Assembly (NCBI GenBank): GCA_903847385.1
Contig: CAINDO010000160.1
Coordinates: 1 to 53,529, forward strand
Length of the DNA stretch: 53,529 nucleotides
Source: an uncultured Myxococcales bacterium
Lineage (GTDB): Bacteria; Myxococcota_A; Bradymonadia; UBA7976; UBA1532
Direction of reading: 5' to 3'
A program made the translations under genes and the position numbers. This document shows, piece after piece, positions 17,162 through 24,078 of the stretch (position 1 is its first letter; each line of letters starts with the position of its first letter). The notes beneath the pieces are model-generated. The model searched no databases. It had not been told where the DNA came from and worked only from the letters and a program-made list of their open reading frames with translations.

Positions 17162-18244
17162 ATGCTCACGCGCCTCCCCGCCCTCGCCCTGCTCTGTGCC
17201 CCCCTGCTCTTCGCCGCGGCCTGCGACGCCGACTCCACGGCCGACGCGCCCGACGCCGAGGCCCCCGCCTGCGTCTTCGGCGTGTGCGAGCCCGGCTGGA
17301 GCGTGCTCCACGAGGGCGAGAACGGCGCGCTGCTCTCCGTCTCGCCGGACACCCAGGGTCGCCTCGTGGCCGTCGGCGGCCCGCTCGGCAACGCCGACCA
17401 CGACCTCGTGCTCTTCCAGGGCACCGAGGGCTCGCCGACGCCCGTCGTGCACGACGCCTTCACCACCGCCAGCCACTGGTGGGTGTGGAACGGCCCGGAC
17501 GGCGACGCCCGCTTCGTGGGCGAGTACGGCGAGGTCTGGCGGTGGACGCCCGGCGCCGCCGCGCCCGTGCAGGAGGCCAAGGACCTCACGGCCGAGACGC
17601 TCTTCGGTGTGTGGGGGAGCAGCGCGACCGACATCTGGGCCGTGGGCGGCCGGCCGCTCATGGGCGGCGAGAAAGACGTTCTGCTGCACTCCGATGGCAT
17701 CCGATGGGAGCGCCTGACCGTGCCCGAGCCCAAGGGCATCGCCTACTACAAAGTCTGGGGCGCCAGCGCGGACGACGTGTGGGTCTGCGGCCAGGGCGGC
17801 TGGATTCTGCGCATCCGGGGCGGCATCGTGTCACCCACCTTCACCTGGTACCGCGCGCAGCCCGGGCGCCTGGTGTTCACCATCTCCGGCAACGCCGCGG
17901 GTGAGGTCTGGGCCGTGGCCACGCCCGCCGGTCTGTATCACTACGACGCCGCGGCCGATGCCTTCGAGACCATCGAGCTCCCCTTCCCCGGCGGCGGCCT
18001 GAACGGTGTGTCGGTGGCACCCGGCGGGGACGTGTGGGTCGTCGGCTCCGGCGGCACCAAGTGGCAGCGCAAGGCCGATGGCACCTGGGTCGATCACACC
18101 CTCGAGGACCCGCGCGGCATCGATCTGCACGCCGTGTATGCCACGGACGACGGCGCCGCGGTCGTGGGTGGACACTTCAACGATCCCATTCACACCGGCG
18201 CCGAGCGCAAGGGTGTGTTGGCGGTGTTCAACGGGCGATTGTGA
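17162..18244 (+). CDS. propeller-like lipoprotein
   Basis: 360 residues. The ATG at 17162 gives a lipoprotein signal MLTRLPALALLCAPLLFAAAC (lipobox AAAC). The mature part repeats the motif W-G-x-S-x-x-D-I/V-W-x-V/C-G (FGVWGSSATDIWAVGG, KVWGASADDVWVCGQGG, GNAAGEVWAVATPAG, PGGDVWVVGSGG), spaced about 50 residues. This is the pattern of beta-propeller or two-component-like sensor propellers that are abundant in myxobacterial surface proteins. It is presumably anchored in the outer membrane. The 3' end overlaps the converging DUF692 gene by 17 bases. Function unknown. Confidence 0.78.
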   Translation: MLTRLPALALLCAPLLFAAACDADSTADAPDAEAPACVFGVCEPGWSVLHEGENGALLSVSPDTQGRLVAVGGPLGNADHDLVLFQGTEGSPTPVVHDAFTTASHWWVWNGPDGDARFVGEYGEVWRWTPGAAAPVQEAKDLTAETLFGVWGSSATDIWAVGGRPLMGGEKDVLLHSDGIRWERLTVPEPKGIAYYKVWGASADDVWVCGQGGWILRIRGGIVSPTFTWYRAQPGRLVFTISGNAAGEVWAVATPAGLYHYDAAADAFETIELPFPGGGLNGVSVAPGGDVWVVGSGGTKWQRKADGTWVDHTLEDPRGIDLHAVYATDDGAAVVGGHFNDPIHTGAERKGVLAVFNGRL

Positions 18245-19421
18245 GGGCCTCGCGAACGCGCGACCAGAGCCCGGGCCGAGGCGCAGGGGCCCCATGCCGG
18301 GCCCGCTTTCGACGAAAACTCTCTCCGGCCATGGCCAGACCCACGACGTCGATCTCACACAGCGCCCGCCGCTCCCACGCCGAGAGGCCCGGGGCCGCCG
18401 CAGCCCCCGCGGCCGGATCGCACAGAAACTCCGCCCGCCAGTCATCGTCCGAATAGAGCCGCGCCAACACGGTCTCGAAGGCTGGGGTCGTGTCGGCGCC
18501 GCGCGGCGCGCTCGACGGGCGCGGCGACGTGTCGAGCGCCGGTGAGCCCATGACACGCCGGGCGCGGCCCCGTGCCAGCGCCGCGCGGGCCCGGTCCAGC
18601 TGAGCCAACAGATGCGCCACCGGCGGATAGCGCCCGTCCTGCTCGAGCACCACGGTCAGCGGCCGTTCGGTCAGCTCACCCACCTCCTCGAGCAGCTCGA
18701 AGACCGCGTCGGGCACGTCGTGCTGGTGGTCGTCGAGCAACCGCCGCTCGGCGCCGACCTGGCCCGGCGGCCCCAGCCAACGCCCCCCCGCCAGGTGGAT
18801 CGCCGCCACGCGCGCCAGAGGCAGGCGCGACAGCAGCGCCTGCGGCTCCGCGCCGAAGTTGACCGCGTTGGCGTAGAGGTTGTGCAGGTCGAGGAGCAGG
18901 TCGCAGTCGGTCGCCGCCAGGGCTCGGCCGATCCACGCCGGCTCGTCCATCGTGCCGCCCGGGGGCTCGATCAAGGTGGCGACGTTCTCCAGCAGCGGGC
19001 GCATGCCCACCACCCGCGCCACCGCCGCGACGTTCTCCGCGGTGCCCGCCAGCACGGCCTCGCTCCGGGGCGGCGCCGCCAGGTGTCCAATCTCGTGCCC
19101 CCCCGCGCGGACGAAGGCCAGGTGCTCCGACCAGCTCGCGGGCTCGACGAGGTTCACCAGGCGCGCGAGCGCGTCGGCGCGCCGCGGGTCGACGCGGCCG
19201 GCCGACGCCGCGCCCAGACCGACCCCGTGGAGCGTGACGGGCACCTGCGCCGCCAGGGTCCGGAGCGCGCGGGCCTGCGACTTCGGGACGTTCACCCAGT
19301 CGTCGGCGATGACCTCGACGACGTCGAGCCGGTCGAGGTGGGCGAAGAGGCTCGCCGCCAGCTCGCGCCGCCAGCCGAGGCCGAAGCGATCGCGCCCGGC
19401 CGAGGGGTCGAGGGTCGGCAC
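18228..19421 (-). CDS. DUF692 multinuclear non-heme iron oxidase (MNIO) with C-terminal extension
   Basis: 397 residues from GTG at 19421, one base after the TIGR04222 stop; earlier codons in frame only encode that gene's Gly tail. The TIM-barrel ligand set of MNIO enzymes (MbnB, TglH and relatives) is visible: VTLHGVGLG (His65), WSEHLAFV (Glu99, His100), LLENV (Glu145), LLLDLHNLY (Asp178, His180), AIHLAGG (His209), LLDDHQHD (Asp230/231, His232, His234) and VVLEQDG (Glu260). Family members oxidise cysteine residues of ribosomal peptides using an Fe cluster and O2. Residues about 311-397 are an extra helical domain (AFETVLARLYSDDDW..., then SAWERRALCEIDVVGLAM), possibly a substrate-recognition module. 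The likely substrate is the Cys tail encoded immediately upstream; that is inference. Confidence 0.9.
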   Translation of the reverse strand: MPTLDPSAGRDRFGLGWRRELAASLFAHLDRLDVVEVIADDWVNVPKSQARALRTLAAQVPVTLHGVGLGAASAGRVDPRRADALARLVNLVEPASWSEHLAFVRAGGHEIGHLAAPPRSEAVLAGTAENVAAVARVVGMRPLLENVATLIEPPGGTMDEPAWIGRALAATDCDLLLDLHNLYANAVNFGAEPQALLSRLPLARVAAIHLAGGRWLGPPGQVGAERRLLDDHQHDVPDAVFELLEEVGELTERPLTVVLEQDGRYPPVAHLLAQLDRARAALARGRARRVMGSPALDTSPRPSSAPRGADTTPAFETVLARLYSDDDWRAEFLCDPAAGAAAAPGLSAWERRALCEIDVVGLAMAGESFRRKRARHGAPAPRPGLWSRVREALTIAR

Positions 19422-19422
19422 G

Positions 19423-20313
19423 TCAGTCGCCCCCGCCCCCGCACCCGCCGCAGCCCCCGCCCCCATCGCCGCCGCCACCGCACGACGAACCGCAGGACGA
19501 GCCGCACCCGGACCCGGAGCTCCACACGGCGGAGTCCGCCGCCGCCCTCGGAAAGAGGGCGCGCTCGGCCCCGAACGTCGACTCCGGCAGGGCCGCCACG
19601 CCGAAGGCCCCGACGAGCAGGACGACGTCCGCGTCGGCGCCGCCGCGTTGCAATGCGTGTGCGCGCGCCTTCAGCGGCGAGAGAAAGGTGCGCACGTCGG
19701 CGAGGAACGTGTCGCCGAGATGGGTCCGTCGGGGCCTCAGGCACGCGGCGACGATCAGGACCGCGCCGCACAGCGCGAACACGACGAGGAGCTCGATCGG
19801 GCGGCCGCGGCGCAGGCCGATGGCGGCCTTGGTGGCGGCGACCGCGAGGTAGGGTGTCACGACGGCGAGGGTGATCAACAGACGCTTCGCGGAGACTCTC
19901 GAGCTCGGAAGCAAGCCGGCGGCGACGAGCTCCTGGCGAATCGGCTCGCACGCCGCCGTGAGTTTGGGGTCCCTCAGAAGGTCGCGGGCGTCGACGCGGT
20001 CGCCGCAGCGTGCGAGCACCGCCTGCTCGATCGACCGGCGAGCGTGGTCGGGCGCCACGCCGGTCGCGCGTTGGACCCAGACGCCGTCCGCGGTGAGCAG
20101 ACCGCGGTCGACGAGCGAGACGACCACGCACCGGACCACCTCGCCCTCCGCCCCGCGCAGGTGCGCGAGCTGCAGCGGGTCCAGCGGAGACATCTTGGGC
20201 ATGGGACCGTCCTCACTCGCTCGACGCCAGGCGATCACGCCCAGCGTGGCCACGAGCAGGAGGGCCGCGTAGACCACGAGAAACGCCGGGCCGGGCAGAT
20301 TGAACGGGAACAT
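19423..20313 (-). CDS. TIGR04222-type membrane protein with Cys/Gly-rich C-terminal tail
   Basis: 296 residues, ATG at 20313 with GAGGAGGG 7 bases upstream. The N-terminus FNLPGPAFLVVYAALLL and DPLQLAHLRGAEGEVVRCVVVSLVDRGLL match the TIGR04222 domain of actinobacteria and myxobacteria. Three membrane segments are seen at about residues 9-29, 144-164 and 172-191. Arginines after segments 1 and 3 place the large loop and the C-terminus in the cytoplasm. Residues 265-296 are almost only Gly, Ser and Cys, with cysteines at 270, 274, 278, 288 and 291, and end in GGGGD. Such tails are a known feature of this family. The stop is 1 base before the DUF692 oxidase start, and the upstream nucleotidyltransferase gene ends 13 bases before its ATG, so all three are one operon. 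Confidence 0.87.
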   Translation of the reverse strand: MFPFNLPGPAFLVVYAALLLVATLGVIAWRRASEDGPMPKMSPLDPLQLAHLRGAEGEVVRCVVVSLVDRGLLTADGVWVQRATGVAPDHARRSIEQAVLARCGDRVDARDLLRDPKLTAACEPIRQELVAAGLLPSSRVSAKRLLITLAVVTPYLAVAATKAAIGLRRGRPIELLVVFALCGAVLIVAACLRPRRTHLGDTFLADVRTFLSPLKARAHALQRGGADADVVLLVGAFGVAALPESTFGAERALFPRAAADSAVWSSGSGCGSSCGSSCGGGGDGGGGCGGCGGGGD

Positions 20314-20326
20314 GGTGTGTCCCTCC

Positions 20327-21073
20327 TCAGGTCAGCCGGACGGCGCGGTCGTGCAGCGCACCGGCCAGCCGCACCGCGTCGAACAGCGCCGAAGCGGCAG
20401 CGTCCGGTGGCAGGCGCCCGCCCTCCCGCAGCTCGGACAGGCGCCCGGGCAAGCCTGCGAACACATCCCCGAGGGACCGACACACCTGCTCCAGCGCGCT
20501 GCGGCCCGACTCCACGGGCAGGCCCTCGAGCTCGAGCAACGCCGCGGCCGAAGACCGCAGAGGCCCCGCCAGGTCCGCCAGGAGCGCGGTCGCCTGCTCG
20601 GCCCGGAGGCTGCGCCTCAGATACTGGTCCCGACCGCGGAGCGCCAGGTTGAGCGTGACCTGCCGAAGGCCGGCGATCTCGGCGGCGCGCGTCACCGCCA
20701 GGCCCGCGAAGACATCCCGTCCGAACAGCACCCGCCGGCGTCTCAGGACATCGGCGAACTTCACCGCAAAGGCTTCAGACGCCGGCGCGAGCTCCGACAC
20801 CAGGAGCCACATCGTCTCGACCTTCGCGGCCGCGTGGGCCAGCCGCAGCGGCTCCCGCAGGGCGTCCATCCGCGCGCGCTCGAAGCCCGCGAGGACCAGG
20901 ATCAGGTTCACGTCCGAGGTCGACCGCAGCCGGCCCTCGGCGGCGCTCCCGAACAGAACGACCGAGATCAGATCGGACCCGAGGCCGGCCTCTGCGTCGG
21001 CCACGAGGACCTGGAGCGCGCGTTGAACGTGCGGCGGCAAATCAGCGATGTGCGTTGTGAGGTCGGCGGGCAC
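20327..21073 (-). CDS. nucleotidyltransferase-fold protein of the MNIO operon
   Basis: 248 residues from GTG at 21073, with AAGGAG 7 bases upstream. Residues 38-60 carry the nucleotidyltransferase signature: FGSAAEGRLRSTSDVNLILVL, with Gly42-Ser43 and the D-x-D position reading Asp54-Val-Asn56, so the second carboxylate is replaced by Asn. The rest is helical (RAAEIAGLRQVTLNLALRGRDQYLRRSL..., LEQVCRSLGDVFAGLPGRLSEL), similar to long NTase proteins with a substrate-binding helical half. It may be catalytically weakened or use a different third ligand. It is the first gene of the three-gene unit with the TIGR04222 and MNIO genes; its role there is unknown. Confidence 0.75.
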   Translation of the reverse strand: MPADLTTHIADLPPHVQRALQVLVADAEAGLGSDLISVVLFGSAAEGRLRSTSDVNLILVLAGFERARMDALREPLRLAHAAAKVETMWLLVSELAPASEAFAVKFADVLRRRRVLFGRDVFAGLAVTRAAEIAGLRQVTLNLALRGRDQYLRRSLRAEQATALLADLAGPLRSSAAALLELEGLPVESGRSALEQVCRSLGDVFAGLPGRLSELREGGRLPPDAAASALFDAVRLAGALHDRAVRLT

Positions 21074-21116
21074 GGCGAACTCCTTCAGGGTGAGTGTTGG
21101 CGTCGCGGTCGGCGCG

Positions 21117-21956
21117 TCAGTTCGCGCAGGGTGAGAACGGATTCCCGTCCGGCGGGCTGCCTTGAATCGTCAGATGCACCGTCGTCGACGGGCCGCCCGT
21201 GAGCGAGACGCTCAGCTCGACGTCGAACAGACGATCTTCGCAGAGCGCCAGCGGATCCACGATGAACGCGCGCATGGACGTGCCGCACCGGATGCGGAGG
21301 TTCTGCAGGCTCGGCGGCGCCTCGGGGGTGCCCGCCTCGCGCAGCTGGGTGCCGAGCTCGACACACGTCGGCGCGGCCTCCGGGTCGCCGCCGGACAGAC
21401 GTACGCGGAACGGCAGCATCGGCGAGCCCTGACCGCCCACGACCTGCGTGACCGTCTCGCCGTCGGTGAAGGGGCGGAAGTCCTCGCCCGGGGCGTCCGG
21501 GCCGACCTCGACCGTGAGCGCGCCGAAGCCGCTCAGCGTCGCCGACTCGCAGAACTCGGTGAACACGGGCAGACCGCAGGCACCGCCGACGCCGGCCGCC
21601 TCGCAGTCGATGGCTTCGACCCACTGCCCGTCCGGGCAAGTGAGCGTGAAGATGGCCGGGTCGGCGCGGGTCGCCGGATAGACACACGACAGACCCGAGA
21701 CACAGGGCGTGCCGGCCAGCGGGCGGGCCACGGGGCACACCGAGTCCACCGGGTCGCAGCCTGCGGGGGTGGGCGTGCCGCCGGTGGCCTCGCCACCCGC
21801 ACCGCCCGTGCCGCCGGGCTGCGGCGAGGCACCACCGGCGCCGGCGTCGGCGGCAACCGCCGAGTCACCCGCATCCGCGCCGCAGGCGATGAACAGCAGG
21901 AGCGCGGCGCCAAGCGCGCCGGCCCGAAGTGTGAGATGGGAGCGAAGTGCGTTCAT
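21117..21956 (-). CDS. secreted lipoprotein of unknown function
   Basis: 279 residues from ATG at 21956, which begins a lipoprotein signal with lipobox FIAC (Cys about residue 25); the upstream in-frame codons belong to repeat and gene-remnant DNA. A Gly/Pro/Thr spacer (GGASPQPGGTGGAGGEATGG) leads to a domain with paired cysteines (CDPVDSVCP, CVSGLSCVYP, LTCPDGQWVEAIDCE, GACGLPVFTEFC) and a C-terminal strand-rich part. The CVSG-x-SC-x-Y...LTC-x-DG-x-W pattern recurs in myxobacterial lipoproteins. It lies 43 bases upstream of the nucleotidyltransferase gene on the same strand, so it could be co-transcribed with the MNIO operon. Confidence 0.7.
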   Translation of the reverse strand: MNALRSHLTLRAGALGAALLLFIACGADAGDSAVAADAGAGGASPQPGGTGGAGGEATGGTPTPAGCDPVDSVCPVARPLAGTPCVSGLSCVYPATRADPAIFTLTCPDGQWVEAIDCEAAGVGGACGLPVFTEFCESATLSGFGALTVEVGPDAPGEDFRPFTDGETVTQVVGGQGSPMLPFRVRLSGGDPEAAPTCVELGTQLREAGTPEAPPSLQNLRIRCGTSMRAFIVDPLALCEDRLFDVELSVSLTGGPSTTVHLTIQGSPPDGNPFSPCAN

Positions 21957-22017
21957 GGGCGCATTATCGGGCGCTTCGGGCGGAAACGCGAGGTTCCGCG
22001 CGGCCCCCGAACCTCGG

Positions 22018-22062
22018 GAGAAGATGGCTTTCGCGATGATCAGACGCTGGATCTGGCTCGGG
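22018..22062 (-). pseudogene. copy of the 3' end of an acyl-CoA dehydrogenase gene
   Basis: Read on the minus strand this stretch encodes SQIQRLIIAKAIFS(R), nearly identical in protein and DNA to the C-terminus of the acyl-CoA dehydrogenase gene at 30332-31474 ([15 protein letters not shown]). About 45 bases align to 30339-30385 with only a handful of mismatches. The rest of a dehydrogenase gene is absent, and the fragment abuts repeat copy A. It is a partial duplication or the scar of a recombination event. Confidence 0.75.
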
Positions 22063-22135
22063 GTGTCGGTCGCATCAGAAGACTGATAGGACGAGGTGCC
22101 CATCCACGGCAACGGGTCGCCGGGCCGGGCTCATG
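22060..22135. repeat. dispersed repeat copy A (5' part only)
   Basis: The core CCATCCACGGCAACGG and following GCCGGGCCGGG (22099-22132) match copies B (about 22625-22655) and D (28547-28580). The preceding GGGTGTCGGT...CATCAGA...GA (from 22061) also matches the sequence before copy B (from 22586). It lies downstream of the VOC gene's stop. Confidence 0.65.
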
Positions 22136-22195
22136 GCGTGAGTTGCGCCGTAATTCCTGAACCCAAGCTGATGTGCCGGCCTGCACAGCATACTG

Positions 22196-22600
22196 TCACC
22201 TGAGCGATTGAGAGAAATGCCACAAGACTCCGGACGGATCGACGAAGTGTCCCCGGCGAACCCCAGACGATGTGTCGTTCTGCGGTGCCCCTATCCTGAC
22301 GACGTTTGGAAAGCGCGTCGAGAGGTTCAAGCTCTGCAGCCTTGCCCAGCAAGCGTCGACATCTGCGACGTCGAGGCTCATGACCATATTCTCCGCCCAT
22401 TCCTTCACGAAGTAGTTCTGAAGAAAGAAGGAGAAGCGGCCGAGCTGCATGAGCGCGAGTTGGTCAGAGGACCAAGCTTCATGAAAACCCAGCGCGCGAT
22501 AGAAGTCCTTCGACGCTGCGAAATCGTTCGCCGGAAGAAAGGGCCGCAGCGCATGCACTGATGTCCCGAGTTCCATGATGGTGTTGGGTGTAGGTAACAT
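22196..22600 (-). CDS. VOC/glyoxalase-bleomycin resistance superfamily protein
   Basis: 134 residues (ATG at 22600; a second ATG at 22576 gives 126). The fold is recognised from RPFLPANDFAASKDFYRALGFHEAW at the start of the first beta-alpha-beta-beta-beta unit, FSFFLQNYFVKEWAENMVMSLDVADVDACWARL at the second, and the end GHFVDPSGVLWHFSQSL. Members are small metalloenzymes or antibiotic-binding proteins; the role here is unknown. Base composition is clearly less GC-rich than the surrounding genes, and both flanks are copies of a dispersed repeat (the ATG itself lies in the part shared by copies A and B), so it looks like a mobile cassette-type gene. Confidence 0.82.
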   Translation of the reverse strand: MLPTPNTIMELGTSVHALRPFLPANDFAASKDFYRALGFHEAWSSDQLALMQLGRFSFFLQNYFVKEWAENMVMSLDVADVDACWARLQSLNLSTRFPNVVRIGAPQNDTSSGVRRGHFVDPSGVLWHFSQSLR

Positions 22601-22754
22601 CAGAGGATTTGTACGACAACGCGCCCATCTACGGCAACGGTTTGCCGGGCCGGGGTTCGCATTGAGCGAATTCCCCCCCGAGCGGAGTGGCGCGCTCAGG
22701 CTGACGTCGTTCCCGCCGTGGGCGGTGGCCGGGTCTCGGCCGGGGGCGGGGTGG
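22586..22754. repeat. dispersed repeat copy B (most complete)
   Basis: It fills the whole interval between the Imm11 gene stop (22755) and the VOC gene start. The 5' part (CCATCTACGGCAACGG..GCCGGGCCGGGG) matches copies A and D. The 3' part from TTCGCATTGAGCG to GGCCGGGGGCG (22655-22748) matches copy C at 26125-26219 at close to 90 percent, including GGCGCGCTCAGGCTGACG and TTCCCGCCGTGGGCGGTGGC. Confidence 0.75.
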
Positions 22755-23339
22755 TCACCGTTTCGGGTAGTCTTCCACTTCCTGCCACTCGAGGCCGCTG
22801 AAGCGACCCTGAGTCAGCGCCTCCGCAAACGCCCGGCGGACGACGACGGGCGTGCTGAATCCCTTGAGCTTGAAGACTTGGCGATCTGCCGGCACGCGCT
22901 GGGAGTCGATGACCAGCTTGGTGACTTTGTCGATCTTGCCCTTCACGATCCGATGGGGTTTGTATGCGGACTGCGCCAGGTCGATGCAATCCACCCATCC
23001 CACTGGATGGACGATCACATGGGTCGAGCCCGCGAGACGCCCCTTGTGGTTGAAGATCGACACGGGCAGGTACTCGACGTCGCCGAGGCCGAGCTCCACC
23101 AACGCCTTCTGGAGCCGCGCCGACACCAACACAGTCTGTAGCGAGTTGCCGACGTTGTCGGCCAGAAGCTGGTCGTTCGGGAAATCCGGGTTCATGTGAA
23201 ACGCAGCCTCACCGGGGAATTCGGCTCTCAGCGGCTGACCGGTGTCGAACCGGAAGATGTCCTCAAAACCGCGGAGTTCGGTGAAGATCGCCGCGCCAGG
23301 CACGCTGCGGTATTGCCAGATCAGAAAATCGCTGCTCAT
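22755..23339 (-). CDS. Imm11-family (DUF1629) immunity protein
   Basis: 194 residues, ATG at 23339. It resembles the Imm11 immunity proteins that accompany polymorphic toxins in Myxococcota: an early FPNDQLLADNVGNSLQTVLVS, then VEYLPVSIFNHKGRLAG, VIVHPVGWVDCIDL, a positively charged strand (RIVKGKIDKVTKLVIDSQRV) and FKLKGFSTPVVVRR before the acidic end. It is expected to act in the cytoplasm by binding a cognate toxin. Upstream, with only a 12-base gap, is the tail of another frame (23352-23567) that may be the remains of the toxin gene. It lies in the lower-GC accessory region and is bounded downstream by repeat copy B. Confidence 0.72.
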   Translation of the reverse strand: MSSDFLIWQYRSVPGAAIFTELRGFEDIFRFDTGQPLRAEFPGEAAFHMNPDFPNDQLLADNVGNSLQTVLVSARLQKALVELGLGDVEYLPVSIFNHKGRLAGSTHVIVHPVGWVDCIDLAQSAYKPHRIVKGKIDKVTKLVIDSQRVPADRQVFKLKGFSTPVVVRRAFAEALTQGRFSGLEWQEVEDYPKR

Positions 23340-23351
23340 CGGGTCCTCAGA

Positions 23352-23567
23352 TCAAGCCGTTGAGTTGGCCAGGCGGTCGACCCGCGCGGCGACCTTGTCA
23401 TCGAATTTGTGGGCCGGAAAATCCATTTTGCTGATCTTGTGGTCAGAGGCCATCGAAAAGGGCTCCGACCAGTGGGCATCGGGCGGATCTTCCTGAGCCG
23501 CTTTCCATGCGCTGACCGAAGTGCCTGGCACCTGGGCCGGCCGATTGGCGGGCGGCGATGCGCGAAC
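23352..23567 (-). pseudogene. truncated frame upstream of imm11 (possible toxin C-terminus)
   Basis: An open frame ends at the TGA at 23352-23354, 12 bases before the Imm11 start. It is open for 71 codons; the only candidate starts are GTG at 23531 or internal ATGs. The peptide includes VSAWKAAQEDPPDAHWSEPF, ASDHKISKMDFPAHKFDD and ends VDRLANSTA, which looks like genuine protein sequence. Toxin-immunity pairs normally have the toxin directly upstream, so this may be the C-terminal remnant of the cognate toxin, cut off at about 23520-23545 where IS91-like DNA begins. A complete 59-residue gene cannot be excluded. Confidence 0.45.
23516..23540. repeat. palindromic repeat GTGCC-T-GGCAC, copy 1
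   Basis: CCGAAGTGCCTGGCACCTGG and the next 5 bases match 22 of 25 positions at 26278-26302 (CCGAGGTGCCGGGCACCTGG...). The centre is an odd palindrome. This copy coincides with the breakpoint between the truncated imm11-linked frame and the IS91-like remnant. Confidence 0.6.
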
Positions 23568-23705
23568 TCACGGGCATCGACCTCACGCGTTGCCGTGTCT
23601 GCGGCGGTGATCATCTCGGGGGTTGGCGTTTTCTCGGCTTTGGAATGAAGCAGGAGCCCGAGCCGGAGCCCGCCTCGACGGGGCCACCGACCATTGGGGC
23701 CCCAC
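23542..23705 (+). pseudogene. IS91-family transposase C-terminal remnant
   Basis: In one plus-strand frame the sequence reads PADWRAAMRELTGIDLTRCRVCGGDHLG and continues open to a stop near 23705. The LTGIDLTRC-x-x-CGG segment (Cys-x-x-Cys) is characteristic of the C-terminal zinc-ribbon end of IS91-type transposases. No catalytic region, start codon or intact end is present, so it is a dead fragment. Confidence 0.45.
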
Positions 23706-24078
23706 CGTGACGTGGACCGACGCAGCATTCCCCAGGCGCTCCTCGAGCCCGGCGCAACGCCCGATCTGCGCCCGACCGGCGCAAAGTCTCGGCGGCGGTA
23801 CGGTCGCCAGATCTCGCCATCGGCTCATCGGGCTCGATCCTCTCATCGATGCCAGCAATCGGCCCGCCAAGGCGGCCGCCTCCAGCTGCTGCAACTCGTC
23901 CATGACCGACCCCTGGAGCCGATGGTCAATCAGCAACCGGTCGAAATCGCCATAGGCGGCGCCGGGGTCGACGGCTCGGTTCCAGCAAGGTTCGGCGACC
24001 TGCCCGTGCATGTGGCGTGGCCGCAGAGCCGGGACTCGACGTGCGCGGAAGGGCGCCGCAACCGACTGTTCGTACGAC
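23706..24078. other. scrambled accessory DNA, no recognisable gene
   Basis: About 370 bases between the IS91-like and group II intron remnants. Long frames exist on both strands (for example a minus-strand frame 23583-24113), but none shows a recognisable family, a credible start with ribosome binding site, or codon use like its neighbours. Confidence 0.5.

Noticed and set aside
22071..22754. Repeat copies A and B as integron attC sites
   Set aside because: The layout (gene, repeat, gene) is cassette-like, but RYYYAAC and GTTRRRY core sites are not present in the expected positions and no integrase is in the window.
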